NCBI GenBank assembly: GCA_012720075.1
Contig: JAAXZE010000160.1
Coordinates: 1-37,770 of the forward strand
Direction: 5' to 3'
DNA: 37,770 bases
Source: Clostridia bacterium
GTDB lineage: Bacteria > Bacillota > Peptococcia > Peptococcales > BICA1-8
Part shown: in pieces, positions 16,866-26,227 of the stretch
Layout: every line of letters starts with the position of its first letter
Numbering within the stretch: position 1 is the first letter of the stretch
Made by a program: the position numbers and the translations under genes
Notes under the pieces: generated by a model
Told to the model about the DNA's origin: nothing
Seen by the model: the letters and a program-made list of their open reading frames with translations, nothing else
Database searches by the model: none

Positions 16866-17299
16866 TTTTCTTGTGCCCTACCGGTACCTATGCCTCTTTG
16901 GTTGCTGCAAACTTATTGGTTGGAAATCTGGATTTAAACTGTAATTCTCAAGATATTTATAATCTCCCTTATTTTGGAGAATTTACAAAGAAACCAGGGA
17001 CTTTTTTATATATCGGAGCCTATGGGGCCGGTACCAAGGTTTATACCTTGGGCACAGGCTCGGAGGCCCAATTAATTATTAAATCAGCATATGATTTGGT
17101 CAAAATAATTGACATTAATCCCCAAAACCTTAAGCTTTATGATGTCAGCAGATTCATTCCCAAGTTTTTGTGGAGACTTCATATTTTGGATAATGTTTTC
17201 CCTTTTTTTTATAAAAAATTAATTGCCCGGTGGCTTAAAGGCAAGCTTTCGGAAATTGATAATATGCTGAAACAATCAATGATAAAGCAGGTCCCATAA
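16856..17299 (+). CDS. DUF3189 family protein, second diverged copy
   Basis: A 147-residue paralogue of the preceding gene. Matching landmarks are IVFLCPTGTYASLVAANLL against IIYNCYGGSHSSVTAACI, LPYFGEF against LPFFDKQ, and FLYIGAYGAGTKVYTL against IRFIGEDDYGNKIYIS. Identity outside these is low, so the duplication is old. The C-terminal 50 residues, rich in aromatic and basic residues (RFIPKFLWRLHI, FPFFYKKLIARW), differ from the first copy. The start ATG sits inside the end of the upstream gene. A hairpin with a T tract overlaps the stop. Confidence 0.72.
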   Translation: MSIVFLCPTGTYASLVAANLLVGNLDLNCNSQDIYNLPYFGEFTKKPGTFLYIGAYGAGTKVYTLGTGSEAQLIIKSAYDLVKIIDINPQNLKLYDVSRFIPKFLWRLHILDNVFPFFYKKLIARWLKGKLSEIDNMLKQSMIKQVP

Positions 17300-17314
17300 G
17301 GTTCCTGCCTTTTT
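17287..17314 (+). terminator. Intrinsic terminator overlapping the end of DUF3189 copy 2
   Basis: GCAGG (17287-17291) pairs with CCTGC (17304-17308) with extra partial pairing inside, followed by CTTTTTC. It ends the cluster that begins at 13380. Confidence 0.65.
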
Positions 17315-17315
17315 C

Positions 17316-17344
17316 TTGACTAGTTTTGAGTAATAATAGATAAT
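17316..17344 (+). promoter_or_regulatory. Sigma-A-like promoter for the DUF512 gene
   Basis: TTGACT (17316-17321), a 17-base spacer, and GATAAT (17339-17344). Transcription would begin near 17351. The -10 box overlaps an in-frame ATG at 17343, which therefore cannot be the start on this transcript. Confidence 0.75.
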
Positions 17345-17381
17345 GGATGGGAAACAAGTATATGGGAATTGGAGTGAAATA

Positions 17382-18686
17382 ATGGGAAAAGCAGTTATTG
17401 CTGAGGTTTTCCCTAATTCTTTGGCTTTTGAATTAGGTTTGGAACCGGGAGATAAGATTATTAAAATTAATGGTATTATTCCTGAAGATTTAATCCATTT
17501 TCAGTACCTGTGGGCTGATGAAGAGATAAAGTTATTAGTTGAAAAGAAAGCGGGAGAAAAGGTCCTGTTTGAAATTGAAAAGGATTATGACGAAGGTCTG
17601 GGTGTGGTCTTTGAACAGGCGGTATTTGACCGCATTCGCCCTTGCTGTAACAAATGCTTGTTTTGCTTTGTCGAACAGATGGCACCGGCCATGCGGCCAT
17701 CCTTATATGAAAAAGATGATGATTACCGTCTTTCCTTTTTGCAAGGCAATTTTATTACTCTCACCAACCTTAATGCTAAGGATTTAAAAAGAATCAAAGA
17801 ATTACGGCTCAGTCCTTTATATGTTTCGGTCCATGCTACCGACCCGGTTTTAAGAACTAAAATTTTAAGCAATCCCAAAGCCGGCTTAATTATGGAACAA
17901 TTGAAAACTCTTATTGATTGGGGAATAAAAATTCATTCCCAAATCGTTCTATGTCCCGGGATCAATGACGGTGAACATCTGGAAAAAACAATCAGTGATT
18001 TAAGTTCCTTATTTCCGGGTATACAATCTATTGCCGTTGTTCCCGTAGGTGTGACAAAATTCAGAAAAGATTTGGAAAAATTCCCTGTTTTGAACCGGAG
18101 ATATGCAGAAGATTTAGTAGATTGGGTCGCCGAAAAACAGCTTATTTTTCGGAAAAAATTTGGGATATCTTTGGTTCATTTAGGGGATGAAATTTACATT
18201 CAGGCCCAACGGGATTTTCCCGTAGCCGATTATTATGACGGTTTTCCCCAAACGGAAAACGGAATAGGAATTAGCCGCATTTTTTTAGATGAATTCGAGA
18301 TGTTAAAAAAAGATTTGCCCTGTCATACCGAAGAAAAACTATATATTATCGCTACGGGAAAATTAGGTAGCCATGTTTTAAAACCGGTAATCGGTCAACT
18401 TAATGAAATCAGGGGATTAAATTTGGAACTCAAGGTTATCGAGAATAATTTTTTCGGTCCCAGGGTTACCGTGACCGGGCTTTTAACGGGAGAGGATCTC
18501 TTAAAAGGTCTGGGGGATGTACCGAAAAAATCTAAGGTGCTTATTTCCGATGTTATGTTAAAAAAAGGTGAAAATGTTTTTCTCGATGGATTAAAACCCA
18601 GCATTATTTCCGAAAAACTGGGGATTGAAATCATTCCGGTGGAGAACAGTGCTCAAGGATTGATTGAGCAAATCTTTTCTGCTTAA
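17382..18686 (+). CDS. DUF512 radical SAM protein with N-terminal PDZ domain
   Basis: A 434-residue protein. An N-terminal PDZ-like domain (about 1-60, [27 protein letters not shown]) is followed by a radical SAM segment whose CX3CX2C cluster is C88-C92-C95 ([15 protein letters not shown]), then a C-terminal DUF512 domain. The family is widespread in Clostridia next to der; its substrate is unknown. I start it at ATG 17382: GGAGTG (17371-17376) lies 5 bases upstream, the PDZ domain then begins at residue 2, and the promoter above places the transcript start after the alternative ATG at 17343. It is followed 29 bases later by der. Confidence 0.88.
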   Translation: MGKAVIAEVFPNSLAFELGLEPGDKIIKINGIIPEDLIHFQYLWADEEIKLLVEKKAGEKVLFEIEKDYDEGLGVVFEQAVFDRIRPCCNKCLFCFVEQMAPAMRPSLYEKDDDYRLSFLQGNFITLTNLNAKDLKRIKELRLSPLYVSVHATDPVLRTKILSNPKAGLIMEQLKTLIDWGIKIHSQIVLCPGINDGEHLEKTISDLSSLFPGIQSIAVVPVGVTKFRKDLEKFPVLNRRYAEDLVDWVAEKQLIFRKKFGISLVHLGDEIYIQAQRDFPVADYYDGFPQTENGIGISRIFLDEFEMLKKDLPCHTEEKLYIIATGKLGSHVLKPVIGQLNEIRGLNLELKVIENNFFGPRVTVTGLLTGEDLLKGLGDVPKKSKVLISDVMLKKGENVFLDGLKPSIISEKLGIEIIPVENSAQGLIEQIFSA

Positions 18687-18715
18687 ATAAATTGGCTTTT
18701 AAAGGAGTGATGCAT

Positions 18716-20029
18716 TTGAAACCGATAGTAGCAATAGTAGGCAGGCCCAATGTGGGCAAATCCACTCTTTTTAACAGATTAACGGGGGGAATGGCGGCTA
18801 TAATTGAAGACACTCCCGGTGTTACCAGAGACAGACTCTATCGGGATGCCGAATGGAAGGGAATACCATTTACCGTAATAGATACAGGCGGTATTGAAGT
18901 AAATAAAGATGATATTTTTCTGGCTCAAATCAAAAAGCAGGCCCAAATTGCTATCGAAGAGGCTGATGTTATATTATTCCTTGTAGACGGTAAAACAGGA
19001 ATTACCCTAGATGACCAAGAAGTGGCTCAGTTATTAAGAAAAACCAATAAACCTGTCTTGCTGGTAGTGAATAAAATTGAAGATTATTCGGATCCGGCAG
19101 CCTTGTTTGATTTTTATCAGTTGGGTTTGGGAGAGCCCAATCCTATTTCAGCCATGCATGGTATGAATACCGGTGATTTATTGGATAAGGTGGTTAAATT
19201 ATTTCCTCCTAATATCAGTGAACCCTATGACCCCGATACAATAAAAATAGCTGTTGTCGGCAGGCCCAATGTCGGCAAGTCTTCTTTGGTTAATGCAATA
19301 CTGGGTCAGGAGAGGGTGATTGTCAGCGATATTCCGGGAACCACCAGGGATGCCGTAGACACGCCATTTAAACACAACGGTCAGGAATATGTGATTATAG
19401 ATACGGCAGGCATGCGGAGAAAAGGCAAAATTTCCAATCCCACGGAGCGTTATAGTGTAATTCGTTCTCTAAGGGCCATAGAACGCTCCGATGTGGTTTT
19501 AATGATTATTGATGCTGTGGAAGGATTAACGGAACAGGACAAGAAAATTGCCGGGTATGCCCATGAGCAGGGCAAAGCCTGTATTTTGGTCATTAATAAA
19601 TGGGATTTGGTGGAAAAGGATGATAAAACTTTACACCGCTATGAAAAAAAGCTGAGGAACGAATTATTGTTTATGCAATATGCTCCGACCATTTTTGTTT
19701 CTGCTTTAACCAAACAAAGAGTAGTAAAAATTATTGATTTGGTAGATTTTGTAGCCCAGCAGCATGCTTTCCGGGTACCTACCGGTACCCTTAATCAAGT
19801 GATAAATGAAGCTGTCCAGCTCAATCCAACACCCAGTGATAAGGGTCAAAAACTTAAAATATTTTATGTTACCCAAGCCGGTGTAAAACCGCCAACCTTT
19901 GTTATCTTTGTAAACGAACCGGAAATTCTTCATTTTTCTTATGAAAGATATTTGGAAAACAAAATTAGAGAAAATTTTGGTTTTGAAGGTACACCCATAA
20001 GGTTTATAATTAAAAAGAGAGAGGAATAA
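18716..20029 (+). CDS. der: Ribosome-assembly GTPase Der (EngA)
   Basis: A 437-residue tandem GTPase needed for 50S ribosomal subunit maturation. Two G domains each show GRPNVGKS (residues 9-16 and again near 181) with [25 protein letters not shown] and NKIE/NKWD motifs; a C-terminal KH-like domain follows. The length agrees with the Bacillus protein. TTG at 18716 is chosen because AAAGGAGTG (18701-18709) precedes it at usual distance; it gives [15 protein letters not shown], the normal N-terminus. An ATG at 18710 overlaps the ribosome binding site. Confidence 0.96.
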   Translation: MKPIVAIVGRPNVGKSTLFNRLTGGMAAIIEDTPGVTRDRLYRDAEWKGIPFTVIDTGGIEVNKDDIFLAQIKKQAQIAIEEADVILFLVDGKTGITLDDQEVAQLLRKTNKPVLLVVNKIEDYSDPAALFDFYQLGLGEPNPISAMHGMNTGDLLDKVVKLFPPNISEPYDPDTIKIAVVGRPNVGKSSLVNAILGQERVIVSDIPGTTRDAVDTPFKHNGQEYVIIDTAGMRRKGKISNPTERYSVIRSLRAIERSDVVLMIIDAVEGLTEQDKKIAGYAHEQGKACILVINKWDLVEKDDKTLHRYEKKLRNELLFMQYAPTIFVSALTKQRVVKIIDLVDFVAQQHAFRVPTGTLNQVINEAVQLNPTPSDKGQKLKIFYVTQAGVKPPTFVIFVNEPEILHFSYERYLENKIRENFGFEGTPIRFIIKKREE

Positions 20030-20044
20030 CAGGGGGTTGGGGAG

Positions 20045-20653
20045 ATGGCGTTTCTAAAATTAGTTTTGTTGGGATACCTTTTAGGCTCCATACCTTTTGG
20101 TTTTATTGTCGGAAAAATATATAAAATAGACATTCGGAAGTATGGCAGCGGCAATATCGGATTCACAAATGTCCTGAGGGTATTAGGGTTTAAACGGGCC
20201 ATCTTTGTTCTTTTATTGGATGCGGCAAAAGGATTTTTGGCAGCCTGGTATGGCTATGCCTCAGGGGGCGAGGTATTGACCGTAGCCGGGGCTTTGGCGG
20301 CTATGGCAGGGCACACTTGGCCTTTTGTCTTGAAATTTAAAGGTGGAAAAAGTGTTGCCACAGGCTGTGGAATAATCCTTTTTTTATCCTGGAAAATTAC
20401 TATTATTGCTCTTCTTATTTGGCTGAGTATAGTATTTGTTACCCGATATGTTTCGCTGGGCTCAATCGTGGCTACCATATTTGTTCCCATAGCCATGATA
20501 GTTACGGGAAAGCCAATACCCTATATAATATTTTCTATAATTGGAGCCAGTATTGTTATCTTAAAGCATTCAACAAATATAAAAAGATTATTGGATGGGA
20601 CGGAAAACAAACTGGGTGCTAGAGTGATTGTTCCCAAGGGGAGGAGTAAATGA
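20045..20653 (+). CDS. plsY: Glycerol-3-phosphate acyltransferase PlsY
   Basis: A 202-residue membrane enzyme with about five membrane segments that transfers acyl from acyl-phosphate to glycerol 3-phosphate. The three PlsY motifs are visible: GSIPFGFIVGK, GSGNIGFTNVLRVLG and GHTWPFVLKFKGGKSVATG. The usual GATN in the second motif reads GFTN here, a small oddity that lies in the conserved phosphate site. It starts 15 bases after der behind a GGGGGTTGGGGAG stretch and overlaps gpsA by 4 bases, pairing the enzyme with the supply of its substrate. Confidence 0.94.
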   Translation: MAFLKLVLLGYLLGSIPFGFIVGKIYKIDIRKYGSGNIGFTNVLRVLGFKRAIFVLLLDAAKGFLAAWYGYASGGEVLTVAGALAAMAGHTWPFVLKFKGGKSVATGCGIILFLSWKITIIALLIWLSIVFVTRYVSLGSIVATIFVPIAMIVTGKPIPYIIFSIIGASIVILKHSTNIKRLLDGTENKLGARVIVPKGRSK

Positions 20654-21678
20654 AAAAGGTTGCTATTTTAGGTGCCGGGAGTTGGGGAACTGCGCTGGCA
20701 GTTGTCCTGGCCAAAAAAGGCATCAATGTAAATTTATGGTGCAGAGATGTTGAGCAAGGTTTGCAACTTAATAAGATCAGAGAAAACTTGAGATACCTGC
20801 CGGGAGTGTTATTACCGCAAAATATCAATGTAGTTTCTGACCTCCAAGAAGCAGTAGAAAATTTGGATTATGTGGTTATGGCCATTCCGACCCACGGTAT
20901 TCGAGAAGTTTTGCAGAAACTAGCGCTGCTAATGAAACCCACTTCGATAGTTGTCAATACCGCCAAGGGGATAGAACCGGAGACTTTAATGCGCTTAAGT
21001 CAAGTTTTTGAAGATGAAATTCCCGGTATCAGCCAAAGGTTTTGTGTTTTATCGGGTCCCAGCCATGCCGAAGAAGTCAGCCGGGATATGCCTACCACCG
21101 TTGTGGCGGCTTCCGTAAAAAGGGAAGTAGCTGAAACGGTCCAAGACCTTTTTATCACTCCCAAATTTAGGGTTTATACCAATCCTGATGTTGTGGGGGT
21201 GGAAATCGGAGGAGCTTTAAAAAATGTTATTGCTTTGGCAACAGGGATTTCCGATGGCTTGGGTTTTGGCGACAATACTAAAGCTGCTTTGATTACCAGG
21301 GGAATGACCGAAATTGCCCGTTTGGGAGTAAAGATGGGAGCAGATCCCTTAACTTTTGCCGGTTTGACGGGAATAGGGGATTTGGTTGTAACTTGTACAA
21401 GCATGCACAGCAGAAATAGGAGGGCCGGGATTGCCCTTGGCCAAGGTAAAAAACTGGAAGAAGTCTTAAAAGAAATGGGTATGGTGGTGGAAGGTGTTAG
21501 AACCACTAAAGCCATTCAAAAGTTGGGAGAAAAATATGAGGTTGATTTACCAATATCCACTGAAGTTTATAATATACTTTTTAATGGGAATAATCCTCAA
21601 GAAGCAGTTGTAAATCTTATGACCCGGATGAGGACCCACGAAATGGAAGAAATAGTAATAAATAAAAATCAATGGTGA
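20650..21678 (+). CDS. gpsA: NAD(P)-dependent glycerol-3-phosphate dehydrogenase
   Basis: A 342-residue dehydrogenase that makes sn-glycerol 3-phosphate from dihydroxyacetone phosphate. The N-terminal dinucleotide-binding GAGSWGTALAVVLAKKG is at residues 7-23. IPTHGIREVL, NTAKGIE, LSGPSHAEEV, and GALKNVIALATGISDGLGFGDN with the catalytic lysine follow. The length is normal. Its ATG overlaps the plsY stop (ATGA), so the two lipid-head enzymes are made together. A strong terminator follows. Confidence 0.96.
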   Translation: MKKVAILGAGSWGTALAVVLAKKGINVNLWCRDVEQGLQLNKIRENLRYLPGVLLPQNINVVSDLQEAVENLDYVVMAIPTHGIREVLQKLALLMKPTSIVVNTAKGIEPETLMRLSQVFEDEIPGISQRFCVLSGPSHAEEVSRDMPTTVVAASVKREVAETVQDLFITPKFRVYTNPDVVGVEIGGALKNVIALATGISDGLGFGDNTKAALITRGMTEIARLGVKMGADPLTFAGLTGIGDLVVTCTSMHSRNRRAGIALGQGKKLEEVLKEMGMVVEGVRTTKAIQKLGEKYEVDLPISTEVYNILFNGNNPQEAVVNLMTRMRTHEMEEIVINKNQW

Positions 21679-21683
21679 TTAAC

Positions 21684-21713
21684 AAAAAATGGCCAATGTG
21701 CCATTTTTTTTTT
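21684..21713 (+). terminator. Intrinsic terminator after gpsA
   Basis: AAAAAATGGC pairs with GCCATTTTTT around a CAATGT loop and continues into a long T run. Confidence 0.9.
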
Positions 21714-21720
21714 GTTCCAA

Positions 21721-21749
21721 GTAATAATCAAAGGGTTAGGACATATATA
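21721..21749 (+). promoter_or_regulatory. Possible sigma-E-type promoter for spoIVA
   Basis: CATATATA (21742-21749) resembles the sigma-E -10 (CATACAnT); 13 bases upstream GTAATAAT is a partial -35. spoIVA is transcribed by sigma-E in Bacillus, so such a site is expected, but the match here is weak and lies about 150 bases from the start codon. Confidence 0.25.
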
Positions 21750-21899
21750 TAGTATTGTTAAAGAGTGCCAATCCGCCTTTTTTGAAAAAAAGTATTTTCT
21801 ATTATTCTTACAACCTTTGATCAATTAAGAGGAGGGATGAAAAATATATCTGTTTTTCTAGAACTAAATTATTTTAATCAAAAAGGGAGGGAAAAGGTA

Positions 21900-23378
21900 A
21901 TGGAAAATTTTGATGTTTTTCAAGATATCACTAATCGAACCGGTGGCAATATTTATATTTCCGCTGTAGGTCCGGTCAGAACAGGAAAATCGACATTTAT
22001 CAAACGTTTTATGGATCTGTTGGTTTTGCCTCGAATCACTGATGAATATGACCGGGAACGAACCAATGACGCTCTTCCCCAAAGTGGTGCTGGCAAAACC
22101 ATAATGACAACTGAACCGAAATTTGTTCCCGATGAAGCTATCGAGATTCAAATTAGAGAAGGAATTAGTGCCAATATTCGACTGGTAGATTGCGTCGGAT
22201 ATACCGTAGAAGGCGCCCTTGGTTACTTTGAGGCTGAAGGGCCGAGGATGGTTAGAACCCCGTGGTCGGAAGAACCAATGCCTTTTGAAGAGGCTGCAGA
22301 ATTGGGAACCAGAAAGGTAATTACCGATCATTCAACTATTGGTTTGGTGATAACAACCGATGGTTCAATTACCGACATTCCCAGAGAAAATTATGTAACT
22401 GCCGAGGAACGGGTTGTTAATGAGCTAAAAGAATTAAATAAACCCTTTATTGTAATTCTAAACAGTAAAAATCCCGACACTGTAGAAACCCTGGAATTAG
22501 CCCGTAACTTGGAAGAAAATTATGATGTCCCGGTAATTCCCGTAAATGTAGCCAAGATGAATGAACAGGCTATTATGCAAATTCTGGAAGAAGTGCTCTT
22601 TGAGTTTCCCGTTACCGAAGTAAATATAAGTTTGCCCAAATGGGTAGAAGAACTGGAAAGCGAACACTGGTTAAGGGCTCAATTTGAAGATGCCGTTCAT
22701 TCTACAATTAGTCAGGTCAGAAGGCTAAGAGATATTGACGGAACCATTGAGAATCTGGCGGCTTATGATTTTGTAAAGGATGTTGTATTGGAAAACATGG
22801 ACATGGGTACCGGAATAGCCCATATCGCAATGTCTGCCGATGACGGACTGTTTTATCGCGTTTTCAGAGAAGTAAGCGGTATGGATGCCGAAGGACTCCA
22901 TGACATTTTAAGGATTACCAAAGTTTTTGCCCAAGCCAAAAGGGAATACGATAAACTTGAACCTGCTTTACGGGATGTCAATGAAAAAGGCTATGGTATG
23001 GTAGCTCCCATATTATCAGAAATGAAATTAGATGAGCCTGAATTGATCAAAAAAGGCGGCAGTTTCGGCGTTAAATTAAAAGCCAGCGCTCCGACCCTCC
23101 ATATAATCCGGTCTGATGTAAGTACAGAAATTACACCTTTGATGGGTTCGGAACGGCAGTGCGAAGATTTAGTCCGGTATATGCTGGAAAAATTTGAAGA
23201 AAATCCACAGCTTATTTGGCAATATGATATCTTTGGAAAATCCCTCCATGAGCTGGTAAGGGAAAATATTCAGGGCAAGCTGCAGAAAATACCTGAAAAT
23301 GTGCAAGTAAAGCTTCAGGAAACTATTCGACGGATTGTCAATGAGGGCAGCGGTGGAATAATTTGTATCATTATTTAA
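21900..23378 (+). CDS. spoIVA: Spore coat morphogenetic ATPase SpoIVA
   Basis: A 492-residue protein, the exact length of Bacillus subtilis SpoIVA, which polymerises on the forespore surface as the coat base layer using ATP. Walker A GPVRTGKST puts the lysine at residue 30; the sensor threonines fall at 70-71 and the Walker B aspartate at 97 (RLVDCVG), all at the Bacillus positions. The C-terminus ends GGIICIII, as expected for the membrane-targeting tail. An in-frame ATG at 21837 would add 21 residues, but its GGAGGG abuts the codon; ATG 21900 has GGGAGG 9 bases upstream and restores the numbering. A terminator overlaps the stop. Confidence 0.97.
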   Translation: MENFDVFQDITNRTGGNIYISAVGPVRTGKSTFIKRFMDLLVLPRITDEYDRERTNDALPQSGAGKTIMTTEPKFVPDEAIEIQIREGISANIRLVDCVGYTVEGALGYFEAEGPRMVRTPWSEEPMPFEEAAELGTRKVITDHSTIGLVITTDGSITDIPRENYVTAEERVVNELKELNKPFIVILNSKNPDTVETLELARNLEENYDVPVIPVNVAKMNEQAIMQILEEVLFEFPVTEVNISLPKWVEELESEHWLRAQFEDAVHSTISQVRRLRDIDGTIENLAAYDFVKDVVLENMDMGTGIAHIAMSADDGLFYRVFREVSGMDAEGLHDILRITKVFAQAKREYDKLEPALRDVNEKGYGMVAPILSEMKLDEPELIKKGGSFGVKLKASAPTLHIIRSDVSTEITPLMGSERQCEDLVRYMLEKFEENPQLIWQYDIFGKSLHELVRENIQGKLQKIPENVQVKLQETIRRIVNEGSGGIICIII

Positions 23379-23402
23379 TCGGTCATGGGACCGATTTTTT
23401 TT
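23377..23402 (+). terminator. Intrinsic terminator after spoIVA
   Basis: AATCGGTC pairs perfectly with GACCGATT around an ATGG loop, followed by a T run. The stem begins within the stop codon. Confidence 0.9.
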
Positions 23403-23445
23403 GTTTAAAGATAAAATAAATTATAGAAAATAATTGAAAAAAATA

Positions 23446-23473
23446 TTTACAAAAAATTTAACGGTGCTATAAT
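23446..23473 (+). promoter_or_regulatory. Sigma-A promoter of the ACT-hom-thrB-lysC operon
   Basis: TTTACA (23446-23451), a 16-base spacer, and perfect TATAAT (23468-23473) preceded by TGC, an extended -10. The leader to the first start would be about 47 bases, too short for a T-box or riboswitch; TCCAT/ATGGA in it forms only a small hairpin. Confidence 0.8.
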
Positions 23474-23526
23474 GTCTACCATATAAGGATTATTATCCAT
23501 TCTGCATGGACAAAGGATGATTTATA

Positions 23527-23976
23527 TTGTTTAGAACAGATAAGAATAAGTTTTATATCGTCAGTAAGGATATTTTACCCGAAGCCATTCTGAAAACGGC
23601 AATGGTAAAGGAACTTTTGGCCAAAAAAGAAGCGGAAACGGTAAATGAAGCAGTTGAAAAGGTTGGTATAAGTCGAAGCGCTTTTTATAAGTACAGGGAT
23701 GGTGTTTTTCCCTTTTATGAAGCCAGTAAAGAAAAAATAGTTACCTTTACTATTACCATGGAAGATCGTTCCGGAATACTTTCCAAATGTTTAAATCAAA
23801 TAGCCCTTGTCCGTGGAAATATTTTAACCATTAATCAAGGTATTCCCTTGCAAGGGGTTGCTTATGCCACAGTTTCTATCGAAACAAGGGATCTGATTTC
23901 CAATATTGAAGATTTATTGGAAGATTTATATAAGATTCCGGGAGTAATGAAAGTCGAAATAATAGGTCAAAGTTAG
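23527..23976 (+). CDS. ACT domain-containing protein (PheB/UPF0735 family)
   Basis: A 149-residue protein. The N-terminal half has a helix-turn-helix-like stretch (TVNEAVEKVGISRSAFYKYRDGVFPF, in two parts around residues 38-63). The C-terminal ACT domain spans about 73-146 (TFTITMEDRSGILSKCLNQIA), a fold that usually senses amino acids. The family is found next to homoserine dehydrogenase in many Firmicutes; the Bacillus relative is called PheB, although a chorismate-mutase or prephenate role was never firmly shown. The start is TTG behind AAAGGATGA. It leads the operon, so a regulatory role toward hom is plausible but inferred. Confidence 0.87.
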   Translation: MFRTDKNKFYIVSKDILPEAILKTAMVKELLAKKEAETVNEAVEKVGISRSAFYKYRDGVFPFYEASKEKIVTFTITMEDRSGILSKCLNQIALVRGNILTINQGIPLQGVAYATVSIETRDLISNIEDLLEDLYKIPGVMKVEIIGQS

Positions 23977-23987
23977 GAGTGAAAAAA

Positions 23988-25280
23988 ATGCCTGAAGTAA
24001 TAAAGGTAGGTATTATAGGGTTAGGCACTGTAGGAACAGGAGTTGTAAAATTACTGGAAGAACAGAAGAAGGATTTGGTCTGGAAAGCCGGCTGCAGATT
24101 GGAAATAGCAAAAATCTTGGTAAAAAACCTTAATAAAAAGCGTAATGTTGATATTGACAATAAATTGCTCACCGACAACTGGGAAGAATTTATTAATGAC
24201 CCGGAAATTCAAATAGTCATCGAAGTAATGGGGGGAATAGAGCCGGCGAGAACATATATTTTAGCGGCTCTAGAGGCCGGGAAACATGTGGTTACCGCCA
24301 ACAAAGACTTAATGGCTGAGTATGGTAAGGAATTATTTGATGCTGCCAATAAACATAATTTGGATTTGGCTTTTGAAGCCAGCGTGGCCGGTGGCATCCC
24401 GATAATCCGGCCCTTAAAACAATGTTTGGCCGGAAATACCATTACAGAAATTTTAGGAATAATCAACGGCACTACCAATTATATTTTGACCAAAATGACC
24501 AATGAACATGTTAGTTTTGATACTGCACTGAAGGAAGCTCAAAAACTGGGCTATGCCGAAGCTGATCCCAGGGCTGACATCGAAGGATTTGATGCTGCAA
24601 GAAAATTGGCAATATTAGCTTCCATAGCTTTTTATAACAGAGTTACTTTAAAAGATGTTTATGTAGAAGGTATTTCCAAGCTGTCTTTAAAGGATATAAC
24701 TTATGCCAAAGAATTAGGGTTTGTGGTTAAACTAATAGGTGTCGCCAAAAATACACTGGAAGGAATTGAGGCAAGGGTTCATCCTATGCTTATACCCATT
24801 AGCCATCCCCTTGCTTCTGTTAATGATTCCTTCAATGCAGTGTTTGTCAAGGGCAATGCCATAGGAGAAGCTATGTTTTACGGCAGGGGTGCCGGAGAAT
24901 TGCCGACGGCAAGTGCGGTTATGGGAGATGTAATTGATGTAGCCAGAAATATTATTCATAATTGTACCGGTCGCATTGCATGCACTTGTTTCTTCCATAA
25001 CTCCCATAAACCTATTGATAAAGTAATAGCCAAATATTACATTCGGATGCATGTTGCCGATAAGCCTGGGGTATTGGCTAGTATTGCCGGTGTGTTTGGC
25101 AACCATGATGTAAGTCTGGCTACCGTAATCCAAAAACACCGGAGTGGAAATATGGCTGAGATTGTGGTAATAACCGATGACGTCGAGGAAAAACACATCC
25201 AAGATGCCTTACAGGTTATCAAGGGATTATCAATTGTTTCTGAAATTTCATCTTTGATTAGAGTATATTCTGAAGAATAA
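23988..25280 (+). CDS. hom: Homoserine dehydrogenase
   Basis: A 430-residue enzyme reducing aspartate semialdehyde to homoserine for threonine and methionine. There is an N-terminal Rossmann motif GIIGLGTVGTGVV; VVTANKDLMAEYG and GIINGTTNYILTKM follow, then the catalytic-domain GYAEADPRADIEGFDAARK in two runs near residues 190-208. A C-terminal ACT domain (about 350-425, HVADKPGVLASIAGVFG) should mediate threonine feedback. I use ATG 23988, with AGGAGTG at 23975-23981 as ribosome binding site; a GTG at 23979 lies within that site. Confidence 0.96.
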   Translation: MPEVIKVGIIGLGTVGTGVVKLLEEQKKDLVWKAGCRLEIAKILVKNLNKKRNVDIDNKLLTDNWEEFINDPEIQIVIEVMGGIEPARTYILAALEAGKHVVTANKDLMAEYGKELFDAANKHNLDLAFEASVAGGIPIIRPLKQCLAGNTITEILGIINGTTNYILTKMTNEHVSFDTALKEAQKLGYAEADPRADIEGFDAARKLAILASIAFYNRVTLKDVYVEGISKLSLKDITYAKELGFVVKLIGVAKNTLEGIEARVHPMLIPISHPLASVNDSFNAVFVKGNAIGEAMFYGRGAGELPTASAVMGDVIDVARNIIHNCTGRIACTCFFHNSHKPIDKVIAKYYIRMHVADKPGVLASIAGVFGNHDVSLATVIQKHRSGNMAEIVVITDDVEEKHIQDALQVIKGLSIVSEISSLIRVYSEE

Positions 25281-25317
25281 GTTTATTAAGTAATCATAGA
25301 AAGGATTGTGGAACGAA

Positions 25318-26214
25318 ATGCTTTTAAGGATACCGGCAACCAGCGCAAATTTGGGCCCGGGTTTTGATTGTATCGGTATGGCCTTAGATTTATATAATTA
25401 CATCGATTTTGAGGCAGTGGATTCTCCTGGTGCTCTTTCTATAGAAATCTGCGGTGAAGGACAGCATTCTTTAAGTAAAGATGAAACAAACCTTGTCTAC
25501 CAGGCTTTCAGTCGAGTGTTTGCCGGAAGAAGGGAGCCCATTCCGGGCATTAAATTTAAATTAATAAACAATATACCTTTGGCTCGGGGGTTAGGAAGTA
25601 GTTCAGCGGCCATTATTGGCGGTATTTTGGCCGCTAACTTCCTTTTGGCGGAGAAACTCAGCATCGAGGAAATGTTGGACATAGCCTTGGAATTTGAGGG
25701 TCACCCTGATAACATCGCCCCTGCTTTACTAGGGGGCATAGTCCTTTGTACAGCTAACAATCAAGGTTTTCATTATCTTAAAATGAACCCTCCGGAGGGT
25801 ATTTTTTGTACGGTGTTAATTCCCGATTATGAGCTTTCGACTAAAAAAGCCAGGGATATTTTACCCGGTACCGTACCCTTAAAGGATGCCGTTTTTAATA
25901 TCGGTAAAATGGGCTTGCTTATCAATGCTATCAATACCGGTAATTTAGATTTATTAAAAGAAGCTATTGACGATAAGTTGCACCAACCCTATAGGTGCAG
26001 TCTCATCCCGGGGTTAAATGATTTAATTATTCTGGCCAAGGATTCAAAAGTCTTAGGCTTGGCCATAAGCGGAGCCGGCCCCTCGATAATAATTTTTCAT
26101 AAAAATGATGATCTTGATGAGGTTATGCTGTTTCAAAATTATCTATTAGAAAAAGGAATTTCTTCCCGGCTTATTAATCTTAAACCTGTAGCCGAAGGTG
26201 CACAATTGGTTTAG
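25318..26214 (+). CDS. thrB: Homoserine kinase
   Basis: A 298-residue GHMP-family kinase that phosphorylates homoserine. It begins LLRIPATSANLGPGFDCIG, the family N-terminus, and has the ATP-binding PLARGLGSSSAAIIGG (about 88-102) and the C-terminal LAISGAGPSIIIF motif. ATG 25318 is preferred; AAAGGA (25300-25305) is 12 bases upstream, slightly long, while the alternative TTG at 25306 is jammed against it. It stands between hom and aspartate kinase; threonine synthase (thrC) is not in the window. Confidence 0.95.
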   Translation: MLLRIPATSANLGPGFDCIGMALDLYNYIDFEAVDSPGALSIEICGEGQHSLSKDETNLVYQAFSRVFAGRREPIPGIKFKLINNIPLARGLGSSSAAIIGGILAANFLLAEKLSIEEMLDIALEFEGHPDNIAPALLGGIVLCTANNQGFHYLKMNPPEGIFCTVLIPDYELSTKKARDILPGTVPLKDAVFNIGKMGLLINAINTGNLDLLKEAIDDKLHQPYRCSLIPGLNDLIILAKDSKVLGLAISGAGPSIIIFHKNDDLDEVMLFQNYLLEKGISSRLINLKPVAEGAQLV

Positions 26215-26227
26215 TAAGGAGGCAAAT

